A DNA stretch of 47,809 bases from Kluyvera intermedia. Its GTDB lineage: Bacteria; Pseudomonadota; Gammaproteobacteria; Enterobacterales; Enterobacteriaceae. A model generated the notes under the pieces. The model was given only the letters and a program-made list of their open reading frames with translations, had not been told where the DNA came from and did no database searches. The DNA is taken from positions 1 to 47,809 of the forward strand of contig NZ_JAKCNS010000078.1 in NCBI RefSeq assembly GCF_021440345.1. Reading direction: 5' to 3'. Both the position numbers and the translations under genes were made by a program. Positions 1 through 9,231 of this stretch are shown one piece after another. Within the stretch, counting starts at the first letter, position 1. The number at the start of each line of letters is the position of its first letter.

Positions 1-18
1 ATCCTTCCCCCACCACCA
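1..18 (+). tRNA. 3' end of tRNA-Tyr, or a repeat copy of it
   Basis: The first 18 bases are the 3' acceptor/T-arm end of the enterobacterial tRNA-Tyr (tyrT/tyrV type), ending in an encoded CCA. The rest of the tRNA would lie to the left of the window. In E. coli the tyrTV operon converges on narI exactly as here, which supports the identity. The same 18 bases recur at 171-188 as part of a tandem repeat, so the edge copy could also be a repeat rather than the tRNA itself. The sequence shown cannot separate the two. Confidence 0.45.
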
Positions 19-290
19 TCACTTCCAGATAGCATTAAATCCTCATTCGATAGTCATTGCCCTATGTTCTACCCATGCGGGAAGGATGAGAAGCTTCGAC
101 CAAGGTTCGATTCGAGCGTAGCGAGAAAGCGTTGCCGCAGGCAACGACCCGAAGGGCGAAGCGCTGAGTCATCCTTCCCCCACCACCATCACTTCCAGAT
201 AGCATTAAATCCCCATTCGATAGTCATTGCCCTAAGTTCTGCCCATGCGGGAAGGATGAGAAGCTTCGACCAGGGTTCGATTCGAGCGTA
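1..290 (+). repeat. rtT/tyrT-type tandem repeat carrying the tRNA-Tyr 3' end
   Basis: A 170-bp unit at 1-170 is followed by a partial second copy at 171-290 that differs at only a few positions and stops after about 120 bases. Each copy begins with the last 18 bases of tRNA-Tyr including CCA. Each also contains a second T-arm-like stretch (GGTTCGATTC near 104 and 274). The unit includes a hairpin GTTGCC-GCA-GGCAAC near 131-145. This matches the known 178-bp repeats after the E. coli tyrT operon, source of the rtT RNA and the tpr reading frame. A 75-codon open frame at 64-291 crosses the repeats; I do not call it a gene because it is made of repeat sequence only. Confidence 0.8.
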
Positions 291-291
291 G

Positions 292-588
292 TCATGCAGC
301 ATTAGCGGCGCGCCACTGTTTCACCATTTCAGTTGTCACCTCACGGCTATAGCAAATGGGTGAATATCCCCCCTGCCGGCTCCAGGCGCTTCGTCCACCG
401 CAGGCGCGCCCATTACGCATGGCATTAAACGGGCATGGGCAATTTCCAGGATAGGCTGCAATCGACTCCTCAATGATGCGCTGCTTAATTTGATTATCCG
501 AAATACCCGCGCTTTTCGCCTGGCTGGTTACGCTGAGAAAGCCCCCCAACAGCGCGCACATCACAATAAAAACCGTTCTTAACACCAC
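292..588 (-). CDS. small secreted cysteine-rich protein of unknown function
   Basis: A 98-residue protein with a clear Sec signal peptide: basic start, hydrophobic stretch at about residues 5-20, likely cleavage after SQA near residue 23. The mature part has a CPCPFN motif, then an ACGGRSAWSR block and a GGYSPICYS block, giving several cysteines that could form disulfides in the periplasm. I recognise the CPCP...CGGRSA...CY pattern as a recurrent uncharacterised proteobacterial family but cannot assign a function. The start is GTG (two in a row) with a weak AGGG upstream. The stop codon abuts the end of the tyrT-type repeat. It lies downstream of narI on the same strand, but the terminator at 683-706 separates them. 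Confidence 0.65.
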   Translation of the reverse strand: MVLRTVFIVMCALLGGFLSVTSQAKSAGISDNQIKQRIIEESIAAYPGNCPCPFNAMRNGRACGGRSAWSRQGGYSPICYSREVTTEMVKQWRAANAA

Positions 589-682
589 AACACACCCTGA
601 ATAGCAAAATAAAGACCTGTATTAAATACAACGCCGCTCCCCGCAGTTTTGATTCGACACAATATTTTCTCTCGCCCATAAA

Positions 683-706
683 AAAACCCTGCCTAAGCAG
701 GGTTTT
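683..706 (-). terminator. intrinsic terminator of narGHJI
   Basis: Perfect 10-bp stem AAAACCCTGC / GCAGGGTTTT with a 4-base loop, flanked by an A/T run on both sides. It lies 18 bases beyond the narI stop codon. Confidence 0.9.
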
Positions 707-724
707 GTCTGTTCCCGCACGGAA

Positions 725-1402
725 TTAATGACGCGCGCGTACAATCTGGTATTTGCGGGTCAGATATTCGACCGGCACGCTCCAGATGTGGACCAGACGC
801 GAGAACGGGAATATCAGGAACAGCGTCATCCCGAGCACCAGGTGCATACGGAAGATAAACGCCACACCGTCCAGATACTGCGAAGCACCACCGTGGAAGG
901 TCACCACGGACTGAGCCCAGTTCACCAGTTTCATCATCTCGCTACCGTCCATATGCTGGGCGGAGAACGGAATCGTCAACAGGCCCAGCGCACACTGGAT
1001 AACCAGAATCGACAGCACCAGAATATCGGCACCGGTAGTGGTGGCACGCACGCGTGGACTGAACAGACGGCGTTTCAGCAACAGCACGCCGCCGACGAGG
1101 CACATCACGCCGGACGCGCCGCCCGCAAACATCGCCATCTTCTGTTTCACTTCCAGCGGCAGCCACGCTTCATACATCCAGTGCGGAGTCAGCATGCCCA
1201 GGAAGTGGCCGGCGAAAATCCCCAAAATCCCGATATGGAACAGGTTAGACGCCAGGTTCATCCCTTTACGATCCAGCATCTGGCTGGACGCCGCACGCCA
1301 GGTGTACTGACCGTAATCGTAGCGTAGCCAGCTGCCAATCAGGAAGACAGAACCCGCGATGTACGGATAGATGTCGAAGAAGAACATATTCAGGAAGTGC
1401 AT
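725..1402 (-). CDS. narI: respiratory nitrate reductase gamma subunit NarI (cytochrome b)
   Basis: 225 residues, the same length as E. coli NarI and nearly identical in memory-based comparison. It is the diheme b membrane anchor that oxidises quinol and passes electrons to NarH. Five hydrophobic segments are visible, and the first two heme-ligand histidines fall at residues 56 and 66 ([12 protein letters not shown]), as in E. coli. The C-terminus ends [10 protein letters not shown], the cytoplasmic tail that contacts NarGH. Its ATG overlaps the narJ stop by one base (TAATG), indicating translational coupling as last gene of narGHJI. Confidence 0.98.
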   Translation of the reverse strand: MHFLNMFFFDIYPYIAGSVFLIGSWLRYDYGQYTWRAASSQMLDRKGMNLASNLFHIGILGIFAGHFLGMLTPHWMYEAWLPLEVKQKMAMFAGGASGVMCLVGGVLLLKRRLFSPRVRATTTGADILVLSILVIQCALGLLTIPFSAQHMDGSEMMKLVNWAQSVVTFHGGASQYLDGVAFIFRMHLVLGMTLFLIFPFSRLVHIWSVPVEYLTRKYQIVRARH

Positions 1403-2112
1403 TATTGCTGTCCTCCGTTAGAGATATTCAAATATTGCGGGGCAACGGCTCCGGCAAAACGACGCTGGTGATTGCTGATTTCCGACTCACCGCAGCCCTG
1501 ATCGGCAAAGAATTTGACCTGCTCTTCTTCCCAGACCGCATCCAGCGCCTGTGGCGTATCATCACGGGCTTCGTCCGCAATTTTTTCCGCCACTTTCGCT
1601 TCGTCAACTGCGCTATTCGCCAGCTTCAGCAGCTGTTCGAACAGCACCGCATAAGCGCTTTCGCGCTGCTGCAGACGTGCGCAAAGCAATGCCAGAATTG
1701 GCGCGATATCCTGCAAACCGCCAATCGCCTCGCTCTCCGGCAACTGCGCCAGATATTCCAGATACAGCGGCAGGTGATCCGGCAGCTCGCGGCTGTCGAG
1801 TTCCAGACCGTGCTGTTGGTACTGATTCAGCAGATCCACCATCGCCTGCCCGCGGTCGCGGGATTCGCCGTGCACATGTTCAAACAGCAGCAGCGATGTT
1901 GCGCGGCCGCGGTCAAACAGCTCGCTGTACGCGGCCTGTGCATCCAGCGGATCCTGCGCGGTTAAATCGCGCAGGAAGATGCCCAGCGCCTGGGCATCCG
2001 CTTTATCCAGTTTCTCTGACGAGGCCAGAGCATCGAAGAGTTCACCTTGATGCTGCCACAAGGCAGCATCCGGGTACTCAAGCAAACGAGATACCACCAC
2101 GAGTTCGATCAT
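1402..2112 (-). CDS. narJ: nitrate reductase molybdenum-cofactor assembly chaperone NarJ
   Basis: 236 residues, the NarJ/DmsD chaperone family size. NarJ is a cytoplasmic, all-helical chaperone that binds the NarG N-terminus and is needed for cofactor insertion and membrane docking of NarGH; it is not part of the final enzyme. The sequence begins [21 protein letters not shown] and has the family motif [12 protein letters not shown] near residue 115. It overlaps narH by four bases (ATGA, 2109-2112) and narI by one. Confidence 0.97.
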   Translation of the reverse strand: MIELVVVSRLLEYPDAALWQHQGELFDALASSEKLDKADAQALGIFLRDLTAQDPLDAQAAYSELFDRGRATSLLLFEHVHGESRDRGQAMVDLLNQYQQHGLELDSRELPDHLPLYLEYLAQLPESEAIGGLQDIAPILALLCARLQQRESAYAVLFEQLLKLANSAVDEAKVAEKIADEARDDTPQALDAVWEEEQVKFFADQGCGESEISNHQRRFAGAVAPQYLNISNGGQQ

Positions 2113-3647
2113 GCGTGCGGCTCCGTTTTGCTGCTCACATCCACCGAGTCAATACGACGGCTGTTGAACAGGTTGAACTTGGTGTCGGAACCGTGGCAGC
2201 CATCGCCGAAGCTAAAGCCGCAACCGTTTTTCTCCGGGAACGCTTCACGAGCCTGTTCGCGGTGGCTGCTTGGCACCACGAAACGATCTTCGTAGTTAGC
2301 AATCGCCAGGTAGCGATACATTTCCTGCGCCTGCGCTTCGGTCAGACCGACCTCTTCCAGCGCACGGGTATCGATAACACCATCGACGGTTTCCGTACGT
2401 TTGAAGTGACGCATTGCCAGCATACGTTTCAGCGCCAGCAGTACCGGCTGAGTGTCACCCGCGGTCAGCAGGTTCGCCAGGTACTGAACCGGGATACGCA
2501 GGCTTTCTACGTCTGGCAGAATACCGTTGCTGCCCAGTTCACCCGCGTCGGCCGCAGACTGAATCGGTGACAGCGGCGGTACGTACCACACCATTGGCAG
2601 CGTGCGGTATTCCGGGTGCAGCGGCAGCGCCAGCTTCCAGTCCATCGCCATTTTGTAAACCGGCGATTTCTGCGCCGCATCAATGACGCTCAGCGGAATG
2701 CCATCTTTCTGCGCCTGCTCAATCACTTTCGGATCGTTTGGATCGAGGAACACGTCCAGCTGACGCTGATACAGGTCTTTCTCGTTCTCGGTGCTCGCTG
2801 CGGTTTCAATCGCATCTGCGTCATACAGCAGCACGCCGAGGTAACGAATACGGCCTACACAGGTCTCAGAACACACGGTCGGCTGACCCGCTTCGATACG
2901 CGGGTAGCAGAAGATGCATTTCTCAGACTTGCCGCTCTTCCAGTTGAAGTAGATTTTTTTGTACGGGCAACCGGTGATACACATACGCCAGCCGCGGCAT
3001 TTGTCCTGGTCGATCAGCACAATGCCGTCTTCTTCACGCTTGTAGATAGCACCGCTCGGGCAGGTGGCAACACACGCCGGGTTCAGGCAGTGTTCGCACA
3101 GGCGCGGCATGTACATCATGAAGGTGTTTTCGAACTGGCCGTACATCGCCTTCTGCATGTTTTCGAAGTTTTTGTCTTTCGACAGCTTCTCAAACTCGCC
3201 GCCCAGATCGTCTTCCCAGTTTGGACCTTTAGTGATCTTGTCCATACGCTTGCCGGTAATCAGCGAGCGTGGGCGGGCGATAGGCTGCGCTTTGCTATCA
3301 GCCGGGGCGTTATGCAGCGTCTGGTAGTCAAAATCAAACGGCTCGTAGTAATCATCGAGGCCCGGCAGATGCGGGTTAGCGAAGATTTTACCCAGCAGCA
3401 GCGCTTTGTTACCCATGCGCGGCACCAGTTTGCCGTTGATCTTACGGATCCAGCCGCCCTTCCATTTTTCCTGGTTTTCCCAGTCGGTTGGGAAGCCGGT
3501 GCCCGGCTTGGTTTCCACGTTGTTGAACCATGCGTACTCGGTCCCTTCACGGCTGGTCCAGACGTTTTTACAGGTGACTGAGCAGGTATGACAGCCGATG
3601 CACTTATCGAGATTCAGCACCATGCCGACTTGTGAACGAATTTTCAT
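2109..3647 (-). CDS. narH: respiratory nitrate reductase beta subunit NarH
   Basis: 512 residues; the electron-transfer subunit with three [4Fe-4S] clusters and one [3Fe-4S] cluster. Visible ligand groups are CIGCHTCSVTCK near residue 16, CEHCLNPACVATCP near 184, CRGWRMCITGCP (the tryptophan replaces one cysteine, the known [3Fe-4S] feature) near 217, and CIFC...CSETC near 244-263. It carries electrons from NarI hemes to NarG. Its start overlaps the narG stop by four bases. A C-terminal stretch (FSFGDGCHGSDTKFNLF) is typical of NarH. Confidence 0.98.
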   Translation of the reverse strand: MKIRSQVGMVLNLDKCIGCHTCSVTCKNVWTSREGTEYAWFNNVETKPGTGFPTDWENQEKWKGGWIRKINGKLVPRMGNKALLLGKIFANPHLPGLDDYYEPFDFDYQTLHNAPADSKAQPIARPRSLITGKRMDKITKGPNWEDDLGGEFEKLSKDKNFENMQKAMYGQFENTFMMYMPRLCEHCLNPACVATCPSGAIYKREEDGIVLIDQDKCRGWRMCITGCPYKKIYFNWKSGKSEKCIFCYPRIEAGQPTVCSETCVGRIRYLGVLLYDADAIETAASTENEKDLYQRQLDVFLDPNDPKVIEQAQKDGIPLSVIDAAQKSPVYKMAMDWKLALPLHPEYRTLPMVWYVPPLSPIQSAADAGELGSNGILPDVESLRIPVQYLANLLTAGDTQPVLLALKRMLAMRHFKRTETVDGVIDTRALEEVGLTEAQAQEMYRYLAIANYEDRFVVPSSHREQAREAFPEKNGCGFSFGDGCHGSDTKFNLFNSRRIDSVDVSSKTEPHA

Positions 3648-6600
3648 TTTACGCTCTCCTGTACCTGGTCGTTGCCTTCGCCATCCAGCCAGTTAATGTT
3701 CTTCATCTTACGTACCACTACGAACTCATCACGGTTAGAACCTACGGTGCCGTAGTAGTTAAAGCCGTACGCCAGGTGGCCATAGCCGCCGATCATATGG
3801 GTCGGTTTTGGCGTAATACGGGTCACCGAGTTATGGATCCCGCCGCGTTGACCGGTAATTTCAGAACCCGGCAGGTTCACGATACGTTCCTGCGCGTGGT
3901 ACATCATGGTCATCCCGGCCGGTACGCGCTGGCTCACAACTGCACGTGCGGTCAGGGCACCATTGTTGTTGAAGACTTCAATCCAGTCGTTGTCTTCAAT
4001 ACCGATCTCTTTGGCATCTTCTTCGCTCATCCACACTACCGGACCGCCGCGACCTAAGGTCAACATCAGCAGGTTGTCGCTGTAGGTAGAGTGAATGCCC
4101 CATTTCTGGTGCGGCGTCAGGAAGTTCAGCGCCTTCTCTGGGTTGCCGTTGGATTTCTTGCCCATGACCTCTTTCACCGAACGGGTGTCGATAGGCGGAC
4201 GGTAAACCAGCAGGCTTTCACCGAAATCACGCATCCACTGGTGATCCTGATACAGGGACTGGCGGCCAGACAGCGTACGCCATGGAATCAGCTCATGAAC
4301 GTTGGTATAACCGGCATTATAAGAGACATGCTCGTCTTCCAGACCGGACCAGGTTGGGCTGGAGATAATCTTGCGCGGCTGCGCCTGAATATCGCGGAAG
4401 CGAATTTTCTCGTCTTCTTTATTGAGCGCCAGGTGCGTGTGGTCACGACCGGTAAACTCGCTCAGCGCCGCCCAGGCTTTCACCGCCACCTGACCGTTAG
4501 TTTCCGGTGCCAGGGTGAGGATCATTTCTGCCGCATCAATCGCCGTATCCAGCATCGGCTGGCCTTTGGCCGGGCCATCTGCCTTGGTGTAGTTGAGCTT
4601 ACGCAGCAGATCCATTTCGCTCTGGGTGTTCCAGGCAATCCCTTTACCGCCGTTACCGATTTTTTCCATCAGCGGGCCGATGGAGGTAAAGCGCTCGTAG
4701 GTCGCCGGGTAATCACGTTCAACCGGAATGATATGCGGTGCGGTTTTGCCTGGGATCAGGTCGCATTCGCCTTTTTTCCAGTCCTTCACGTCTAACGGCT
4801 GCGCCAGTTCGGCGGCGGAGTCGTGCTGGATTGGCAGCGTCACCACGTCGGTTTCTTTGCCGAGGTGACCAACGCACACTTCGGAGAATTTCTTCGCGAT
4901 ACCTTTATAGATATCCCAGTCGCTTTTCGATTCCCATGCAGGGTCAACGGCAGCAGACAGCGGGTGAATAAACGGATGCATATCCGAGGTATTCATGTCG
5001 TCTTTTTCGTACCAGGTCGCCGTTGGCAACACGATGTCGGAGTAGAGACAGGTGCTCGACAGACGGAAGTCCAGCGTCACCACCAGATCCAGCTTGCCGT
5101 CGAGGCCGTTATCTTGCCATTCCACCTCTTCAGGTTTCATGCCGCCCTGCTTGCCCAGATCCACGCCCTGAATACCGTGCTCGGTACCCAGCAGGTACTT
5201 CAGCATGTATTCGTGGCCTTTACCGGAAGAGCCCAGCAGGTTTGAACGCCAGATGAACAGGTTACGCGGGTGGTTTTTACCGTTTTCCGGCTGTTCAGCT
5301 GCAAAACGGATAGTGCCTTCTTTCAGCGCCTTCACGGTGTAGTCCACCGGTGTCATACCAGCTTTCTTCGCTTCATCGGCGATACGCAGTGGGTTGGTGC
5401 CTAACTGTGGTGCAGACGGCAGCCAGCCCATACGTTCTGCGCGAACGTTAAAGTCCAGCAGATGGCCGGTGTAGCGGGATTTATCCGCCAGCGGTGACAG
5501 CAGTTCCTGCGCGGTAACCGACTCATAGCGCCATTGGCTGGAGTGGTTATAGAAGTAGGAGGTGCTGTTCATGTGACGCGCCGGACGCTGCCAGTCAAGG
5601 GCAAACGCCAGCGGCTGCCAGCCGGTCTGCGGACGCAGTTTTTCCTGACCCACATAGTGTGCCCAGCCGCCGCCGCTCTGACCAACACAGCCGCAGAACA
5701 CCAGCATGTTGATGAGGCCACGATAGTTCATATCGAGGTGATACCAGTGGTTCAGACCGGCGCCGACGATAATCATGGAACGGCCGTGCGTCTTATCTGC
5801 GTTATCCGCAAACTCGCGGGCGGTGCGAATAATCTGCGCGCGCGGAACACCGGTAATTTTCTCAGCCCAGGCCGGGGTGTACGCTTTCACGTCATCGTAG
5901 CTGGTTGCACAGTTTTCATCGTTCAGACCGCGTTCCAGGCCGTAGTTGGCCATGGTCAGGTCGTACACGGTGGTGACCAGCGCGGTGGTACCGTCAGCCA
6001 GCTGCAGGCGTTTCACCGGCAGTTTGTGCAGCAGAATATTTTCCAGCTCAACGCTGGTGAAATGTTCGGTGCCGTCGCCGCCAAAGTACGGGAAGCCCAC
6101 CTGCGCGATATCATCCTGGCTGCCGAGCAGGCTCAGCTGCAGTTCGGTCTCTTCGCCGGATTTACCGTCGCGCTGTTCCAGGTTCCACTTACCTTTTTCG
6201 CCCCAACGGAAGCCGATGGAACCGTTTGGTGCCACCATGTCGCCGTCGGTATTTACCGCCACGGTTTTCCACTCTGGGTTATTTTCCTGGCCCAGGGAAT
6301 CTACGAGGTCAGCAGCACGCAGCATACGGCCTGCGGCGTAATAGCCTTCACGCTCTTCGAGCATCACCAGCATTGGCATGTCGGTGTAGCGACGCACGTA
6401 GTCGGTGAAGTACTGGCTTGGTTTGTCGAGGTGGAACTCGCGCAGCATCACGTGGCCCATTGCCAGCGCCATGGCCGCATCGGTACCCTGCTTCGGTGCC
6501 AGCCACAGATCGCACAGCTTGGCGATTTCGGCGTAGTCCGGGGTGATAGCTACGGTCTTGGTACCTTTGTAGCGAACTTCAGTGAAGAAGTGCGCATCCG

Positions 6601-7387
6601 GGGTACGGGTCTGCGGAACGTTAGAACCCCAGGCGATGATGTAGCTGGAGTTGTACCAGTCGGCGGATTCCGGAACGTCGGTCTGTTCGCCCCAGGTCTG
6701 CGGAGACGCTGGCGGTAAGTCACAGTACCAGTCGTAGAAGCTCAGGCAGGTACCGCCAATCAGCGACAGATAGCGTGCGCCGGAAGCGTAGGAAACCATC
6801 GACATCGCCGGAATTGGCGAGAAGCCCGCCACGCGGTCCGGGCCGTAGGTTTTTACGGTATAGACGTTAGATGCCGCAATCAGCTCATTCACTTCCTGCC
6901 AGGAGGAACGAACGAAGCCACCGCGACCACGCGCTTGCTTGAAGCTTTTGGCTTTATCGGCATCTTCAATAATGGACGCCCATGCATCAACCGGATCGCT
7001 GTGCAGCGTTTTCGCTTCACGCCACATTTTCATCAGGCGTTTACGCATCAGCGGATATTTCAGGCGGTTGGCGCTGTAGAGATACCAGGAATAGCTTGCA
7101 CCGCGCGGGCAGCCGCGAGGTTCATGGTTTGGCAGGTCTGGGCGGGTACGCGGGTAGTCTGTCTGCTGGGTTTCCCAGGTGACCAGACCATTTTTGACAT
7201 AAATTTTCCAGCTGCAGGAACCGGTGCAGTTAACGCCGTGCGTTGAACGTACGACCTTATCGTGCTGCCAGCGCTGGCGGTATCCATCTTCCCAATCCCG
7301 GTTGGTATCTAGAATCTGTCCGTGCCCATCGGCAAATGTTTCACCCTTTTGTTTAAAGTAGCGAAACCGGTCCAGGAATTTACTCAT
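3644..7387 (-). CDS. narG: respiratory nitrate reductase alpha subunit NarG
   Basis: 1247 residues from the chosen start, equal to E. coli NarG. It is the Mo-bisMGD catalytic subunit reducing nitrate to nitrite on the cytoplasmic face. The N-terminal FS0 cluster site uses His50 (STHGVNCTGSCSW: His50, Cys54, Cys58). The YDWYCDLP motif near residue 220 contains the aspartate that ligands Mo. The frame stays open 35 codons further upstream, but ATG at 7387 has a good GGAG (CAGGAGAGACCCG) and matches the family N-terminus MSKFLDRF; the longer form would also run through the promoter and FNR site. Confidence 0.98.
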   Translation of the reverse strand: MSKFLDRFRYFKQKGETFADGHGQILDTNRDWEDGYRQRWQHDKVVRSTHGVNCTGSCSWKIYVKNGLVTWETQQTDYPRTRPDLPNHEPRGCPRGASYSWYLYSANRLKYPLMRKRLMKMWREAKTLHSDPVDAWASIIEDADKAKSFKQARGRGGFVRSSWQEVNELIAASNVYTVKTYGPDRVAGFSPIPAMSMVSYASGARYLSLIGGTCLSFYDWYCDLPPASPQTWGEQTDVPESADWYNSSYIIAWGSNVPQTRTPDAHFFTEVRYKGTKTVAITPDYAEIAKLCDLWLAPKQGTDAAMALAMGHVMLREFHLDKPSQYFTDYVRRYTDMPMLVMLEEREGYYAAGRMLRAADLVDSLGQENNPEWKTVAVNTDGDMVAPNGSIGFRWGEKGKWNLEQRDGKSGEETELQLSLLGSQDDIAQVGFPYFGGDGTEHFTSVELENILLHKLPVKRLQLADGTTALVTTVYDLTMANYGLERGLNDENCATSYDDVKAYTPAWAEKITGVPRAQIIRTAREFADNADKTHGRSMIIVGAGLNHWYHLDMNYRGLINMLVFCGCVGQSGGGWAHYVGQEKLRPQTGWQPLAFALDWQRPARHMNSTSYFYNHSSQWRYESVTAQELLSPLADKSRYTGHLLDFNVRAERMGWLPSAPQLGTNPLRIADEAKKAGMTPVDYTVKALKEGTIRFAAEQPENGKNHPRNLFIWRSNLLGSSGKGHEYMLKYLLGTEHGIQGVDLGKQGGMKPEEVEWQDNGLDGKLDLVVTLDFRLSSTCLYSDIVLPTATWYEKDDMNTSDMHPFIHPLSAAVDPAWESKSDWDIYKGIAKKFSEVCVGHLGKETDVVTLPIQHDSAAELAQPLDVKDWKKGECDLIPGKTAPHIIPVERDYPATYERFTSIGPLMEKIGNGGKGIAWNTQSEMDLLRKLNYTKADGPAKGQPMLDTAIDAAEMILTLAPETNGQVAVKAWAALSEFTGRDHTHLALNKEDEKIRFRDIQAQPRKIISSPTWSGLEDEHVSYNAGYTNVHELIPWRTLSGRQSLYQDHQWMRDFGESLLVYRPPIDTRSVKEVMGKKSNGNPEKALNFLTPHQKWGIHSTYSDNLLMLTLGRGGPVVWMSEEDAKEIGIEDNDWIEVFNNNGALTARAVVSQRVPAGMTMMYHAQERIVNLPGSEITGQRGGIHNSVTRITPKPTHMIGGYGHLAYGFNYYGTVGSNRDEFVVVRKMKNINWLDGEGNDQVQESVK

Positions 7388-7478
7388 CGGGTCTCTCCTG
7401 TTTGGAGCCTTACGGCTCTCTGATAAGTCGACATTGCTGAATTTGCAGCGAAGGTAACGCGCTGAAACATTGAGGGAA

Positions 7479-7492
7479 TTGATAACGATCAA
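7479..7492 (-). promoter_or_regulatory. FNR box of narG
   Basis: Perfect inverted repeat TTGAT-CGTT-ATCAA on the minus strand, full match to the FNR consensus. FNR is the oxygen-labile Fe-S activator of anaerobic genes. It lies 92 bp before the narG ATG. Confidence 0.93.
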
Positions 7493-7529
7493 GGTGGCTT
7501 TGCTTTATTACTGCCGCCAAAAACACAAA

Positions 7530-7545
7530 TACCACCTTGGTGGTA
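7530..7545 (-). promoter_or_regulatory. NarL/NarP 7-2-7 palindrome upstream of narG
   Basis: TACCACC-TT-GGTGGTA is a perfect inverted pair of NarL-type heptamers with the 2-base spacing used by NarL and NarP dimers. It is centred about 52 bp upstream of the FNR box, that is near -93, matching the region of the known -89 NarL site of E. coli narG. The last base of each heptamer is C instead of the preferred T. Confidence 0.7.
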
Positions 7546-7635
7546 GTTATTTTTATTTTTTAACACCCTGTAAATTAAGACTTTTTATCAAAAAACAAAT
7601 ATTACAAGCTGTAAAAAACGGCTCTGTCGGTATTA

Positions 7636-7642
7636 AGGGGTA
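7636..7642 (-). promoter_or_regulatory. NarL heptamer near -195 of narG
   Basis: On the minus strand TACCCCT, followed by TAATACC. With the start inferred from the FNR box, its centre falls at about -195, the position of the essential upstream NarL site in E. coli narG. Identification rests on position plus heptamer match. Confidence 0.75.
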
Positions 7643-7732
7643 GAGACTTTTTATCGCCTGCAAAGCCATTGCGGGCACGATGCTCACGGAATGAAAAATA
7701 CCAACAGTATGTTGTAACTAAGTGGCGGTAAA

Positions 7733-7762
7733 AATAAAGGTGCGAAACCTCGCACCTTTATT
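7733..7762 (-). terminator. terminator after narK
   Basis: Perfect 12-bp stem AATAAAGGTGCG / CGCACCTTTATT with a 6-base loop, followed on the minus strand by TTTTACC. It lies directly beyond the narK stop and would separate narK from narGHJI. Confidence 0.85.
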
Positions 7763-7780
7763 CACAAATAACGCTTCAGG

Positions 7781-9172
7781 TTATTTCTTCGCTTTACGTC
7801 CGTAAACGGCCCACGTCACAACGACGCAGACAATATAGAACACGAGAAACACTTTCATTGCGCCAGCCGGGGAGCCGGTCATTTCCAGCGAAATACCGAA
7901 CGATTTCGGAATGAAGAAACCGCCAACCGCGCCAATCGCAGAGATAAAGCCCAACGCCGCCGCCGTATCCGTTGCCGCTTCACGCAGAGCATGTTCTTCG
8001 CTGCCACCCTGCGCTTTCACGCGATCCATGGTCAATTTCCGGAAGATAACGGAGATCATCTGGAAGGTGGATGCGCTACCCAGCCCGGCCGTCACGAACA
8101 GGCCCATGAACACCGTAAAGAATGCCACGAAGTTTCCGCCCTGGCCGTTGGTTGGCAGAGTCAGGAACAACAGTGCCGAGAAAATAGCCATCGCGATGAA
8201 GTTTATCAGCGTCACGCGAGTCCCGCCCAGACGATCGGAAATACCGCCTCCGAGAGAACGCGCCAGCGCACCGATGAACGGGCCGAAGAAGGCAAAGTGC
8301 AGAATATTGATATCCGGGAACTGGGTTTTCGACAGCATGGCAAAGCCCGCAGAGAATCCGATGAACGAGCCGAAGGTCGCCAGATAAAGCACCGCCATAA
8401 TCCACAGGTGGCCACGTTTGAGCACCGGCAACTGCTCACTCAGTGACGCTTTAGAAGCGGACAGATCATTCATGCCAAACCAAGCTGCCAGCGTGAAGAA
8501 AATCAGGAACGGTACCCAGATCCACGCGGCATTTTCTACGAACAAGACAGAGCCGTCTGCCTGTTCAACACCTTTACCGCCGAAGATAGCGAAAATGGAC
8601 ATGCCGATGGCCAGTGGTGCAACCAGCTGCATCACGCTCACGCCCATGTTGCCCAGACCGCCATTCAGACCCAACGCGCTACCCTGCTTCGCTTTCGGGA
8701 AGAAGAAGCTGATGTTAGCCATACTAGAGGCAAAATTCGCGCCAGCGAAACCGCACAGTAGCGCAATAACCACAAAGACGCTAAACGGCGTGGTAGGATC
8801 TTGCACCGCAATACCGAGCCACACGCACGGAATAATCATTATCCCGGTACTGAATGCCGTCCAGCGGCGTCCGCCAAAAATCGGCACCATAAATGCGTAA
8901 GGAACTCGCAGGAGTGCCCCTGATAAGCCCGGCAGTGCGGTCAGCATGAAGAGCTGGTCGGTGGTAAACTGGAAACCTACTTTCGGTAAATTGACGGCAA
9001 CGGCACTGAACAACATCCATACGCAAAATGCTAACAGTAAACACGGTACTGAAATCCACAGGTTCCGGCTCGCGACGCGGTGACCGCGCTCTTGCCAGAA
9101 CGCCGGATCTTCCGGACGCCAGTCGGTAATGACAGCGCCGGTAGCCCTTTCGGGGGCAGTGGAGTGACTCAT
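7781..9172 (-). CDS. narK: nitrate/nitrite antiporter NarK
   Basis: 463 residues from the ATG at 9172, equal to E. coli NarK. A 12-segment MFS transporter of the NNP family exchanging nitrate for nitrite across the inner membrane. Both NNP signature glycine-rich motifs are visible (AGANFASSMANISFFFPKAKQG near 150 and AGLGSASTFQMISVIFR near 360). An in-frame GTG two codons upstream is possible, but the ATG lies 5 bases after AGAGG. Divergent from narXL; FNR and NarL sites lie in the shared region. Confidence 0.97.
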   Translation of the reverse strand: MSHSTAPERATGAVITDWRPEDPAFWQERGHRVASRNLWISVPCLLLAFCVWMLFSAVAVNLPKVGFQFTTDQLFMLTALPGLSGALLRVPYAFMVPIFGGRRWTAFSTGIMIIPCVWLGIAVQDPTTPFSVFVVIALLCGFAGANFASSMANISFFFPKAKQGSALGLNGGLGNMGVSVMQLVAPLAIGMSIFAIFGGKGVEQADGSVLFVENAAWIWVPFLIFFTLAAWFGMNDLSASKASLSEQLPVLKRGHLWIMAVLYLATFGSFIGFSAGFAMLSKTQFPDINILHFAFFGPFIGALARSLGGGISDRLGGTRVTLINFIAMAIFSALLFLTLPTNGQGGNFVAFFTVFMGLFVTAGLGSASTFQMISVIFRKLTMDRVKAQGGSEEHALREAATDTAAALGFISAIGAVGGFFIPKSFGISLEMTGSPAGAMKVFLVFYIVCVVVTWAVYGRKAKK

Positions 9173-9231
9173 AGACACCTCTGATTATTAATATTAACCC
9201 TGCCACAGTAGGGTTTACACCGCGCGGTAAG

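Larger units (their letters stand above)
7388..7732. promoter_or_regulatory. narG regulatory region, 345 bp without a gene
   Basis: Non-coding interval between narG and the narK terminator. It holds the FNR and NarL sites listed separately. If FNR acts at -41.5, transcription starts near 7444, giving a leader of roughly 57 bases. The middle is A/T-rich (about 7545-7620), compatible with the IHF bend used in E. coli narG, though I cannot point to one certain IHF match. Confidence 0.75.

Noticed and set aside
64-291. 75-codon frame over the repeats
   Set aside because: It consists only of repeat sequence with no ribosome site; the E. coli tpr frame is itself doubtful.
1551-2570. Long plus-strand frames opposite narJ/narH (and similar ones opposite narG)
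   Set aside because: Shadow frames caused by high G+C third positions of the real genes.
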